Source: an uncultured Collinsella sp.
GTDB taxonomy: Bacteria > Actinomycetota > Coriobacteriia > Coriobacteriales > Coriobacteriaceae
Assembly (NCBI GenBank): GCA_902491915.1
Contig: CABUJL010000009.1
Location: 1 to 28,051, forward strand
Direction of reading: 5' to 3'
Length of the DNA: 28,051 nt
In this document: piece after piece, positions 8,439 to 17,247 of the stretch
Position numbering within the stretch: the stretch's first letter is position 1
Layout of the letters: each line of letters opens with the position of its first letter
Notes under the pieces: model-generated
What the model saw: the letters and a program-made list of their open reading frames with translations, nothing else
Told to the model about the DNA's origin: nothing
The model's database searches: none
Translations under genes and position numbers: made by a program

Positions 8439-9128
8439 TTGCCCGTTGCCGCCGCTATGATCGTTACCGCACACGCCTCGGATGCCATGGTTGCCATCCC
8501 GTTTTGGCTCGAGATGTTCGCCGTCGTCGCGGCATCGATCTCGGGCGTGTTGGTCGCACGCGAGCACAAACTCGACCTGGTGGGCGCCGTCGCGCTCGCC
8601 GTGGTCTGTGGACTGGGCGGCGGTCTTTTGCGCGATATGACGCTGCAGGTGGGCAACGTCTACATCCTCAACCAACCGATGGCGCTCCCGCTCTCCATCG
8701 CCACCGCGGCCATCATCTACATCTTCCCGGCAATCGTCGACAAGCCCGAAAAGCTCATTCCCCTGCTCGATATCATCTCGGTGGGTATTTATGCGGCAAC
8801 CGGCGCAGACAAGGCGCTGGTCTACGGCTTTGCGCCGGCGGTGTGCATCATGATGGGCTTTTTTACCGCGGTGGGCGGCGGCATGCTGCGAGATGGTTTT
8901 ATGGGTGTGGTGCCGGGTATCTTCCAGCGCACCAACTTCTATGCCATCGCGGCCATCGCCGGATCGGCAAGCTATGTTTGCCTTGTCATGAGCGGCTTGG
9001 TCAGCAATGTCGTCGCACTGGTCGTTTGCGTCGTGGTGACCATGGGACTACGCTGGCTGTCGCTGCGCTTTGATATCAAAAGCCCCACCGAGGATGACAT
9101 CGCACGCTTTTTGCATCGCAAAAAGTAG
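8439..9128 (+). CDS. TRIC-type cation channel family membrane protein (UPF0126)
   Basis: A 229-residue membrane protein with about seven hydrophobic segments and two similar halves, each with the family glycine motif: GLGGGLLRD at residues 58-66 and GGGMLRD at 146-152. This is the internal duplication of the UPF0126/YicG family, whose characterised prokaryotic members are trimeric cation channels of the TRIC type. The ion and physiological role in this organism are unknown. The start is taken as TTG, with AAAGGA eight bases before it; the ATG at 8457 lacks a ribosome site. The gene is on the opposite strand to most of the left arm, 106 bp upstream of a bactofilin-like gene. Confidence 0.88.
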   Translation: MPVAAAMIVTAHASDAMVAIPFWLEMFAVVAASISGVLVAREHKLDLVGAVALAVVCGLGGGLLRDMTLQVGNVYILNQPMALPLSIATAAIIYIFPAIVDKPEKLIPLLDIISVGIYAATGADKALVYGFAPAVCIMMGFFTAVGGGMLRDGFMGVVPGIFQRTNFYAIAAIAGSASYVCLVMSGLVSNVVALVVCVVVTMGLRWLSLRFDIKSPTEDDIARFLHRKK

Positions 9129-9234
9129 GTAGCGCGGGCTCATCCTTCGAAATGCAACCGAGAGGTTCTTTTAGAGCGCCCACGCGTTGGGTACCCTGTT
9201 AGGTATATGCCGAGTATCTAACGAAGGATTCACT

Positions 9235-10380
9235 ATGCCCTGCAATCAACTCCCGTTGACCCAGCGCCGTAAAGCATGGGGCCGCATCACCATCCTATTC
9301 GCGCTCATCGCGCTGGCGATCACCGTGCTTCCCACGGCGTCGTTCGCCGGCACGGACACCGCAGGAAACGTACTTGCGACCGACAATGACGCCAATCCGT
9401 CCGGCGTCGAAAGTGACCTGTACTGGGCAGGTCAGGCCCTCAACTTGGATGATGTGTCCATCGGCCGCGATATCATCGCCGCGGGCGATACCCTCTCGAT
9501 CCGTGACTGCACAGTGGGCGGCGCCGTCCGTCTGGCGGCACGCACCATCGACATTGCCAAGACCACGGTTGATGGCAGCGTGACCGTCGCTGGCCAGCAT
9601 GTCGTGCTCAATTCCGACAGCACCGCCAACTGTTTCTACGCGATAGGCGAGACGGTTGCCCTGCGAGGCTCCACCAAGTCGGCAGCGCTTGCGGGCGACA
9701 CGGTGACCATCGATGGCACCGTCAAGGGCGATGTCGAGGTTTGGGCCGACAAGCTCATCCTGGGCAAGAACGCCCACATCACCGGCACCGTGAACGCGCA
9801 CGTCTCCGAGGACCCCGAGCGCGCCGCGGGAGCCGAGGTCGGTGCGCTCAAGATCGACCGCACCGAGAACGAGGATACTTCCACCGTTAACGATGTCATC
9901 GGCGGTATCGTCGCCGCGGCACTCTCGACCTGCTTTGTCGCTCTGCTGCTCGAGCTCATCTTTCCGCGCGCGACCGCCAGCGCCGCCGGCATGCTCCACC
10001 AGCGCTCCATGCCCCTGTGGGTGAGCGGTCTTCTGGGCACGATTGCTATCGTCCCCGCCGTCCTACTGCTGATTATCTCTATCGCTGGTCTGTCGCTTGC
10101 CGGAACCCTCTTGTGCGGCGTTATCGGCATCGCGTTGATGTCGAGTGCCTTTGCGGGGTGCGCGATCGCCCGCATGGTTGGACACAACCAAAACCGCTAC
10201 GCCATGGCAGCCGTGGGCGGCGTAATCGCAGGCGCCCTCACGGGGCTTCCCCTCGTAGGTGACTTCATCAGCGGCGTGGCCTTTGTCTTTATGCTCGGTT
10301 ACATCATCCAAATCATCTGGCGCAACGCCCGCGTCAAGCCGCAGCAGCCGGCTAACACGCCAGGACTCCCCACCGCTTAG
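9235..10380 (+). CDS. Secreted bactofilin-like beta-helix protein with C-terminal membrane segments
   Basis: A 381-residue protein. Residues 1-38 look like a signal peptide (RRKAWGR, then a hydrophobic core, cleavage after ASFA). Residues 60-205 are a series of short hydrophobic repeats such as AGDTLSIRDCTVGGAVRLAA and DKLILGKNAHITGTVNAH, the pattern of bactofilin-type beta-helix (polymer-forming) domains. Residues 218-242 and 262-362 hold about four to five membrane helices, followed by a short basic, Pro-rich tail. The predicted beta-helix would therefore be outside the cytoplasmic membrane, unlike classical cytoplasmic bactofilins. The frame extends 16 codons upstream, but the ATG at 9235 has AAGGA seven bases before it. 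The function is unknown; an envelope scaffold is a guess. Confidence 0.75.
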   Translation: MPCNQLPLTQRRKAWGRITILFALIALAITVLPTASFAGTDTAGNVLATDNDANPSGVESDLYWAGQALNLDDVSIGRDIIAAGDTLSIRDCTVGGAVRLAARTIDIAKTTVDGSVTVAGQHVVLNSDSTANCFYAIGETVALRGSTKSAALAGDTVTIDGTVKGDVEVWADKLILGKNAHITGTVNAHVSEDPERAAGAEVGALKIDRTENEDTSTVNDVIGGIVAAALSTCFVALLLELIFPRATASAAGMLHQRSMPLWVSGLLGTIAIVPAVLLLIISIAGLSLAGTLLCGVIGIALMSSAFAGCAIARMVGHNQNRYAMAAVGGVIAGALTGLPLVGDFISGVAFVFMLGYIIQIIWRNARVKPQQPANTPGLPTA

Positions 10381-10386
10381 CCGCCA

Positions 10387-10421
10387 ACCACCACAAAGGG
10401 ACCAGGCACCTTTGTGGTGGT
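10387..10421. repeat. 13-bp perfect inverted repeat after the bactofilin-like gene
   Basis: ACCACCACAAAGG (10387-10399) and CCTTTGTGGTGGT (10409-10421) flank a nine-base loop, six bases after the stop. There is no T-tract in either direction, so it is not a standard terminator. It could protect the 3' end or be a repeated intergenic palindrome. Confidence 0.7.
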
Positions 10422-10446
10422 GCAGACCAGCTCAGTCCCTATGCAC

Positions 10447-10484
10447 AAAAAGGGCGCCGACCATTACGGTCGACGCCCTTTCTT
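10447..10484 (-). terminator. Terminator of typA, possibly bidirectional
   Basis: AAAAAGGGCG and CGCCCTTTC flank an inner CGACC/GGTCG stem with loop ATTAC (one mismatch). On the minus strand it ends in TTTTTGTG, serving typA. On the plus strand it ends in TTTCTT and may also serve the convergent bactofilin-like gene. Confidence 0.8.
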
Positions 10485-10508
10485 GTTAGACGCTATAAAG
10501 TCCAGCGC

Positions 10509-12347
<1,839 letters not shown>

Positions 12348-12464
12348 GTAGTTCCCCTATCTTCTATCCATATACAAACGGCACGCGTATGCGGCCCGCC
12401 CAGCGATACAACGCTCAGCGGGAATATTGAGCCTTTTACCGAAAACTCGTTTATTTTAGCGATT

Positions 12465-12914
12465 TTAGATGAGAGGGGTTTCCTCACCTGCAGGTTCAGG
12501 GTCGCTCCACATAAAACCATCGCCGGCGCCCATGCCCTCATACAGCACATATGCCGAAAAACCGCTCTCGAGCGTCGTCTCGAAAAAGCTCACGAGCAGG
12601 GCGTCATGGTAGCCGCCATCGATCTCGACGCAGCCGGTGTAGCCGATGGCATAGCGGACGATACGGCCCAGGCCCTCGTCCTTAAGACCCATCTTGTGCT
12701 CGGAGATAAAGTTGGTGGCCGCCTCCAGGCACGCCTCTTCGCCGTCCTCGTCGAGCGCCGCCAGATAACGGTTGGAAGCAGCATCCTCAATTGCCACGAC
12801 CACGCCAGGGTTTTCACCGGCGGCAAGGTCGTCCAAGAACGCGCCGATCAGATCGCACACCATGGCGTCGAGCTCGGCGGAGACGTTACCGGCATCCTGC
12901 ATATCCTGTGCCAT
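12465..12914 (-). CDS. Conserved-looking acidic protein of unknown function
   Basis: A 149-residue soluble protein with a strongly acidic composition, no signal peptide and no membrane helix. I do not recognise a family. The N-terminal half (residues 1-75) is probably helical (SAELDAMVCDLIGAFLDDL), and the middle has the segment IVRYAIGYTGCVEIDGGYHDALLVSFFE, which looks like a beta-rich core. The start is ATG with GGAAGG eight bases upstream, and codon use matches the neighbours, so it is likely real. It lies between typA and a small membrane-protein gene on the same strand, 30 bp downstream of the latter, and may be cotranscribed with it. Confidence 0.75.
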   Translation of the reverse strand: MAQDMQDAGNVSAELDAMVCDLIGAFLDDLAAGENPGVVVAIEDAASNRYLAALDEDGEEACLEAATNFISEHKMGLKDEGLGRIVRYAIGYTGCVEIDGGYHDALLVSFFETTLESGFSAYVLYEGMGAGDGFMWSDPEPAGEETPLI

Positions 12915-12944
12915 CTTTAGACCTTCCCATCGAGTCTGACGTCG

Positions 12945-13334
12945 TTACAGTTCTTGTGCCTCGGCGGCGATCTTGGCGGCAGCGTCGCGGGTGCGCATCA
13001 TGTCCGCCGCGCGCTTGTCGAGCACCTTGATCTGACTGGTCAGCATGACTGCATCGACCACGCCCCAGATCACCAGGCCCGTAGAGATCGAAAACCCAAG
13101 CGCACCAACTGTACCACGAAGGCGTGAGCAGATTGCCGCGACAAGGGCGGAGACGACAACCATCTTGATAAACGAGCCGCGGCGCTCGCGGAGCGTGCGG
13201 GCCTGCGTCACATAGGCAATGCGAGTCGCCTCAGAAGCCTCCGAGCGCATCTGGGCCTCGCGGGCGATCGCAGCCGCCTCAGCCGACATACCGCCGGCCA
13301 TCAGCGAACGCTCCGCATCCTGGCCGCCCCGCAT
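12945..13334 (-). CDS. Small membrane protein with two predicted helices
   Basis: A 129-residue protein. Two hydrophobic segments lie at about residues 55-72 (FIKMVVVSALVAAICSRL) and 76-98 (VGALGFSISTGLVIWGVVDAV), flanked by charged helical regions rich in Ala, Glu and Arg at both ends that may be coiled coils. No family was recognised. The ATG at 13334 follows the stop of the DUF151 gene with no gap (TAA then ATG), so translation is probably coupled; no ribosome site is visible for it. An internal ATG 11 codons further has GGAG nine bases before it and is an alternative start. Confidence 0.7.
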   Translation of the reverse strand: MRGGQDAERSLMAGGMSAEAAAIAREAQMRSEASEATRIAYVTQARTLRERRGSFIKMVVVSALVAAICSRLRGTVGALGFSISTGLVIWGVVDAVMLTSQIKVLDKRAADMMRTRDAAAKIAAEAQEL

Positions 13335-13835
13335 TTAGAAGTCATCGGGCGAGAGCGTATGGACGAACTCGTCGAACTTCTCGAACTCCTGCTCGTCGTC
13401 AACTTCCTCGGTATGGGCAGAAACAGTGCCCAGGCGATTCATGATGTCGTCCTCCACAAACATGGGGGCATTGCTGCGCACGGCAAGGGCAATGGCATCA
13501 CTGGGACGGGCATCGATCTTGCGCTCGTCACCATCGGCCAGTACGACAATCGTCGCGTAGAACACCGGCGGCTCGGCGCGAACGATCTCGATGCGCTCGA
13601 GCTTGGCGCCCAGGGCGCCAACAGTATCGAGCAACAGGTCATGGGTAATCGGGCGATCGGCGCGTCCGCTGTCGATGCCGCGGCTGATTGCCGCAGCCTC
13701 AAACGAGCCAGTCTGGATGGAGAGGGAGCGCAGCGGCGCGGGGGAATCCGACTTGCTGCAGCGTTCGCGAAGCACGATAAGCGATGGCACGGGACCGGCG
13801 GCCATGACGATGGTCTCTATGTCGACACGAACCAT
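13335..13835 (-). CDS. DUF151 bifunctional nuclease family protein
   Basis: The predicted protein has 166 residues. It begins MVRVDIETIV and carries the DUF151 core: RSLSIQTGSFEAAAI, the LLLDTVGALGAKLERIEIV segment, and YATIVVLADGDERKIDARPSDAIALAVRSNAPMFV in the expected order (Asp-Ala-Arg-Pro-Ser-Asp-Ala is the signature). Some members are called bifunctional nucleases with RNase and DNase activity; the physiological role in Actinobacteria is unclear. An acidic C-terminal tail of about 35 residues follows. GGAGGTG lies about five bases before the ATG at 13835; the frame extends ten codons upstream without a site. It is the first gene of a short group with the small membrane protein. Confidence 0.88.
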   Translation of the reverse strand: MVRVDIETIVMAAGPVPSLIVLRERCSKSDSPAPLRSLSIQTGSFEAAAISRGIDSGRADRPITHDLLLDTVGALGAKLERIEIVRAEPPVFYATIVVLADGDERKIDARPSDAIALAVRSNAPMFVEDDIMNRLGTVSAHTEEVDDEQEFEKFDEFVHTLSPDDF

Positions 13836-13863
13836 GGAACACCTCCGGTACGTAGCGGTTAAC

Positions 13864-13882
13864 ACGCGGCGGCCCGCCGCGT
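13864..13882 (-). repeat. Hairpin in the leader of the DUF151 gene
   Basis: ACGCGGCG (13864-13871) and CGCCGCGT (13875-13882) form a perfect 8-bp GC stem with a three-base loop, 28 bases upstream of the start. It may affect translation or mRNA stability; it has no T-tract. Confidence 0.55.
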
Positions 13883-13973
13883 TGAATAGCTATACTACCC
13901 AAACTTTCGCGTAGCACACAAAATCAAAGTAGTTAATTTGGGACAGAGCTTTTTTGACTACCTTCTGTGGCTA

Positions 13974-14009
13974 AGAAAAAAGCCTCGAGGCAATTGCCCC
14001 GAGGCTTTT
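13974..14009 (-). terminator. Terminator of the tRNA-Ile/Ala/Ile cluster
   Basis: AAAAGCCTCG (13978-13987) pairs with CGAGGCTTTT (14000-14009), with GGCAATTGCC inside. On the minus strand it is followed by TTTTTTC, 12 bases after the end of the last tRNA. Confidence 0.85.
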
Positions 14010-14020
14010 AACAGTTTTGA

Positions 14021-14097
14021 TGGTGGACCTGACAAGATTCGAACTTGTGACCTCCCGGTTATCAGCCGGACGCTCTAACCAACTGAGCTACAGGTCC
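14021..14097 (-). tRNA. tRNA-Ile (anticodon GAT), copy 1
   Basis: Acceptor GGACCTG pairs with CAGGTCC, discriminator A, CCA encoded. D-arm GCTC...GAGC, anticodon stem CCGGC/ACCGG region with loop CTGATAA giving GAT, T-arm ACAAG-TTCGAAT-CTTGT. The gene body is identical to the copy at 14245-14321. Confidence 0.97.
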
Positions 14098-14101
14098 ATC
14101 A

Positions 14102-14177
14102 TGGTGGAGGTTAGGGGGATCGAACCCCTGACCTCAGGCTTGCAAAGCCCGCGCTCTCCCAGCTGAGCTAAACCCCC
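14102..14177 (-). tRNA. tRNA-Ala (anticodon TGC)
   Basis: Acceptor GGGGGTT pairs with AACCTCC (one G-T), discriminator A, CCA encoded. The anticodon loop TTTGCAA gives TGC; the T-arm is AGGGG-TTCGATC-CCCCT. The Ile(GAT)/Ala(TGC) pair often lies in the rRNA spacer; here it stands without rRNA genes in the window. Confidence 0.97.
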
Positions 14178-14188
14178 ACGGAGACAGT

Positions 14189-14233
14189 AATAAACACCCC
14201 AGCGGCGACTCGGCTCTCGCTGGGGTGTTTATT
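14189..14233 (-). terminator. 16-bp perfect inverted repeat between tRNA-Ala and tRNA-Ile, possible partial terminator
   Basis: The two 16-base arms are 14189-14204 and 14218-14233 (ACACCCCAGCG core), with a 13-base loop. The AATAAA/TTTATT ends give a short T-rich tail on either strand. It lies 11 bases downstream of the upstream tRNA-Ile on the minus strand and before tRNA-Ala, so it could attenuate the cluster or serve as a processing signal. Confidence 0.55.
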
Positions 14234-14244
14234 GCGAAAGAAAG

Positions 14245-14321
14245 TGGTGGACCTGACAAGATTCGAACTTGTGACCTCCCGGTTATCAGCCGGACGCTCT
14301 AACCAACTGAGCTACAGGTCC
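14245..14321 (-). tRNA. tRNA-Ile (anticodon GAT), copy 2
   Basis: Same sequence as the copy at 14021-14097, with encoded CCA. It is the promoter-proximal gene of the cluster, about 15 bases after the -10 element at 14336-14341. Confidence 0.97.
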
Positions 14322-14335
14322 ATCGCGCAAGGGAT

Positions 14336-14365
14336 ATATTAGACGAGTCGTTACGCGCGCGTCAA
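14336..14365 (-). promoter_or_regulatory. Promoter of the tRNA cluster
   Basis: On the minus strand TTGACG (14360-14365) and TAATAT (14336-14341) are 18 bases apart, with the first tRNA beginning about 15 bases downstream. The GC-rich spacer next to an AT-rich -10 is typical of a stable-RNA promoter. Confidence 0.7.
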
Positions 14366-14370
14366 CAACT

Positions 14371-14422
14371 TTTTTGAAAAACTTTGGAGTGTGCCCGCCG
14401 AGCGGGCACGGGGTCCAAGGTT
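14371..14422 (-). terminator. Second hairpin downstream of gyrA
   Basis: GTGCCCGC/GCGGGCAC (14391-14409) is nested inside AACTTTGGA/TCCAAGGTT (14380-14388 and 14414-14422, one G-T). On the minus strand it is followed by TTTTTC. It backs up the terminator at 14425-14458. Confidence 0.65.
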
Positions 14423-14424
14423 GT

Positions 14425-14458
14425 CAAAAAAGCGGTCGGCGCGCAGTGCGCCGACCGC
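14425..14458 (-). terminator. Terminator of gyrBA
   Basis: GCGGTCGGCGC (14432-14442) and GCGCCGACCGC (14448-14458) form a perfect 11-bp stem with a five-base loop. On the minus strand it is followed by TTTTTTGA. It is 39 bases after the gyrA stop. Confidence 0.9.
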
Positions 14459-14497
14459 CGATATATGGGGTCTGATATTTTCTACCGCTAGGGCCTC

Positions 14498-17236
14498 TTA
14501 CTCGTCGAGGAGATCCTCCGGCATGTCGTTGCCGTCGCCTAGGTCGACTGGAGCCTCTTCGGCGTCGGCTGCGGCCTCGGCACCTTCGCCCTCGGGCTTC
14601 TCTTTGGCCGCCGTCATGCGGGCTACGGCGCAGATGCGGTCGTTGTCGTCGACGGTCATCATCTTGACGCCCTGGGTGGCGCGGCCAGTCTGGCTGATCT
14701 CGTCGGTCTTAACGCGAATGACCGTCGCGCCCTCCGTCACGATGAACAGCTCGTGCTGCGGACCCACCGTCTTCATGGCCGCAAGGTTACCCTTACGCTC
14801 GGTCATTTGGATGGTGTAGACACCCTGGCCGCCGCGATTCTGCTCCGGGTAGTCCGCAACCGGCGTGCGTTTGCCGTAGCCGCGCTCGGTGATGACGAAC
14901 AGATCGCCGTTGCCGTTAGTGACTTCCATGCCCAGAACGCTCACGCCGTCCTTCATACCAATACCGCGAACGCCGCTGGTATCGCGGCCGGTGGCGCGCA
15001 CCTGCTCCTCGGAGAACATGATCGCCTTGCCCGCGGTGGTGGCCAGGATAATCTTGTCGCCCTCGCGCACGCGGCGCACGTTCAGAAGCGCGTCGTCGTC
15101 ACGCAGGTTGATAGCGATCAGGCCATCACGGCGGCTACGATCGTAAGCGCTCATCACGGTCTTCTTGACCATGCCACTCTTGGTGGCAAACATCAGGTAC
15201 TCGTCGGCCGGGAACTCGCGGCAGCTGATGACGCTCGCGATCTTCTCGCCCTCCTCGAAGGGCAACAGGTTGACGATCGCGGTACCGCGCGCCTGGCGCG
15301 TACCCACCGGCAGCTCGTGCACCTTCAGGCGATAGACCTTGCCCTTGCTCGAGAAGAACAGCACGTACTCGTGCGTGGACGCGATAAACATCTCGTCGAT
15401 AACATCGTCCTCTTTGAGGTTGACGCCCGACACGCCCTTGCCTCCGCGCTTCTGGGCACGGTAGGCAGCCACCGGGATACGTTTAACGTAGCCGGTATGG
15501 GTGATGGTCACGACCATATCCTCGTCGGCGATGAGGTCCTCGACATCCAGGTCCTTCTCAACCTGGCTGATCTCGGTGCGGCGCTTGTCGCCAAACTTCT
15601 TGGAGATCTCGCGCATCTCTTCCTTGATGACGCCCAGGATCTTCTCCTCATGCGCCAGCAGGTCCTCGTAGTAGGCGATGGCGCGGCGCAGGCCGTCCAA
15701 CTCTTCCTGGATCTTGTCGCGCTCCAGGCCGGTCAGGCGACGCAGCTTCATCTCGAGGATGGCCGTGGTCTGCTCGGGCGTAAAGCCAAAGCGCTCGATC
15801 AGGCGGCTGCTGGCCTCGGAGTCGGTCTGCGAGGAGCGGATGATGCTAATGACCTCATCGATATGGTCAAGGGCCATCAAGTAGCCCTCGAGGATATGCG
15901 CGCGGGCCTGGGCCTTCTTAAGGTCGAAGCGGGTGCGGCGGGTGACGACGTCGACCTGGTGGTCGATGTAGTGCTGCAACATCTCGCGCAGGCTCAGGCA
16001 TTTGGGAACGCCGTTGACGAGTGCCAGGTTGTTGGCGCCAAAGGTCGTCTGCAGCGAGGTGTACTTATACAGGTTGTTGAGCACGACCTGCGGAATGACG
16101 CCCTTCTTGAGCTCGATGACCAGACGGATACCCTTCTGGTTGGACTCATCGCGCATATCAGAGATGCCCTCGATGCGCTTGTCGTTGACGAGCTGGGCGA
16201 TCTTCTCCTGCAGGGTGCCCTTGTTGACCATGTAGGGAATCTCGGTAAAGACCAGGCGGCTGCGGCCGGTCTTGGTGGACTCCACATGTGCCTTGGCACG
16301 CACGGTAATAGAGCCGCGGCCGGTCTCGTAGCTCTGCTTAATGCCGGCGCTGCCCATGATGATGGCGCCGGTGGGGAAGTCCGGACCGGGCATGATCTGC
16401 ATGAGCTCGTCGACGGTGGCGTCGGGGTTGTCAATCAGGTAGCAGGTGGCCTCGATCGCCTCGGTGAGGTTATGCGGGGCGATGTTGGTGGCCATGCCGA
16501 CGGCGATGCCCTGGCTGCCGTTGACCAGCAGGTTGGGGAAGCGCGCGGGCAGCGCCACGGGCTCGGCGAGCGATTCGTCGTAGTTGGGCTGCCAGTCGAC
16601 GGTATCCTTCTGCAAGTCACGCAGCAGTTCCATGGCGGGCTTTGCCAGACGGCTCTCGGTGTAACGCATGGCCGCCGCGCCGTCGCCGTCGATGTTACCG
16701 AAGTTGCCGTGACCGTCGATGAGCGGCGTGCGCATGGAGAACCACTGCGCCAGGCGGACCATGGCCTCATAGACCGCGGAGTCGCCATGCGGGTGGTACT
16801 TACCGATAACTTCGCCGACCGTCCAGGCCGACTTCTTGTGTGGGCGGTTGGGGTAGATGCCGCTCTCGTTCATCGCGTACAGGATGCGGCGGTGCACCGG
16901 CTTTAAGCCGTCGCGCACGTCCGGCAGGGCGCGCGCTGTGATAACCGACATCGAATACTCGATGAACGACTGCTTCATCTCGCGACCGAACTCCGAAATC
17001 TGGAGCTGGCCGCCGTTGATATCCTCGCCGGCCGAGGCGCCACGGTCGACTTCGCCAAAGCTCTCCTCGAGCTCGGCGTCGTCTTCTTCCTCATCATCAT
17101 CGGCATCGGGGTTATAGGCGTCCGGGTCGCCGTCCTCGCCCTGCTCAGCACGGGCAAGCAGGCGCTTCAGATCGTCGGGCATACCGGCATCGCCGGCCTC
17201 GTCCATACCCCCGTTATTGTTGATATCGTCTGCCAC
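14498..17236 (-). CDS. gyrA: DNA gyrase subunit A
   Basis: GyrA is the breakage-reunion subunit of gyrase, which adds negative supercoils. The protein has 912 residues. The first 75 or so are an extra acidic region (NPDADDDEEEDDAELEE). The usual start then follows (QISEFGREMKQSFIEYSMSVI). The quinolone-resistance region reads GKYHPHGDSAVYEAM: Ser153 and Glu157 correspond to E. coli Ser83 and Asp87, the wild-type-like state. The catalytic Tyr192 is in AAMRYTESR. The GyrA-box QKRGGKG opens the C-terminal beta-pinwheel, which ends in another acidic tail. The start is GTG with AGGAGG four bases before it; it follows gyrB by 11 bp. Confidence 0.97.
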   Translation of the reverse strand: MADDINNNGGMDEAGDAGMPDDLKRLLARAEQGEDGDPDAYNPDADDDEEEDDAELEESFGEVDRGASAGEDINGGQLQISEFGREMKQSFIEYSMSVITARALPDVRDGLKPVHRRILYAMNESGIYPNRPHKKSAWTVGEVIGKYHPHGDSAVYEAMVRLAQWFSMRTPLIDGHGNFGNIDGDGAAAMRYTESRLAKPAMELLRDLQKDTVDWQPNYDESLAEPVALPARFPNLLVNGSQGIAVGMATNIAPHNLTEAIEATCYLIDNPDATVDELMQIMPGPDFPTGAIIMGSAGIKQSYETGRGSITVRAKAHVESTKTGRSRLVFTEIPYMVNKGTLQEKIAQLVNDKRIEGISDMRDESNQKGIRLVIELKKGVIPQVVLNNLYKYTSLQTTFGANNLALVNGVPKCLSLREMLQHYIDHQVDVVTRRTRFDLKKAQARAHILEGYLMALDHIDEVISIIRSSQTDSEASSRLIERFGFTPEQTTAILEMKLRRLTGLERDKIQEELDGLRRAIAYYEDLLAHEEKILGVIKEEMREISKKFGDKRRTEISQVEKDLDVEDLIADEDMVVTITHTGYVKRIPVAAYRAQKRGGKGVSGVNLKEDDVIDEMFIASTHEYVLFFSSKGKVYRLKVHELPVGTRQARGTAIVNLLPFEEGEKIASVISCREFPADEYLMFATKSGMVKKTVMSAYDRSRRDGLIAINLRDDDALLNVRRVREGDKIILATTAGKAIMFSEEQVRATGRDTSGVRGIGMKDGVSVLGMEVTNGNGDLFVITERGYGKRTPVADYPEQNRGGQGVYTIQMTERKGNLAAMKTVGPQHELFIVTEGATVIRVKTDEISQTGRATQGVKMMTVDDNDRICAVARMTAAKEKPEGEGAEAAADAEEAPVDLGDGNDMPEDLLDE

Positions 17237-17247
17237 GTTACCTCCTC

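Noticed and set aside
14753..16906. A 717-codon plus-strand open frame opposite gyrA, and similar ones opposite gyrB (17272-19329), typA (10935-12920) and the rpsF operon (5646-7418)
   Set aside because: All lie antisense to certain genes and show no domain or start signal.
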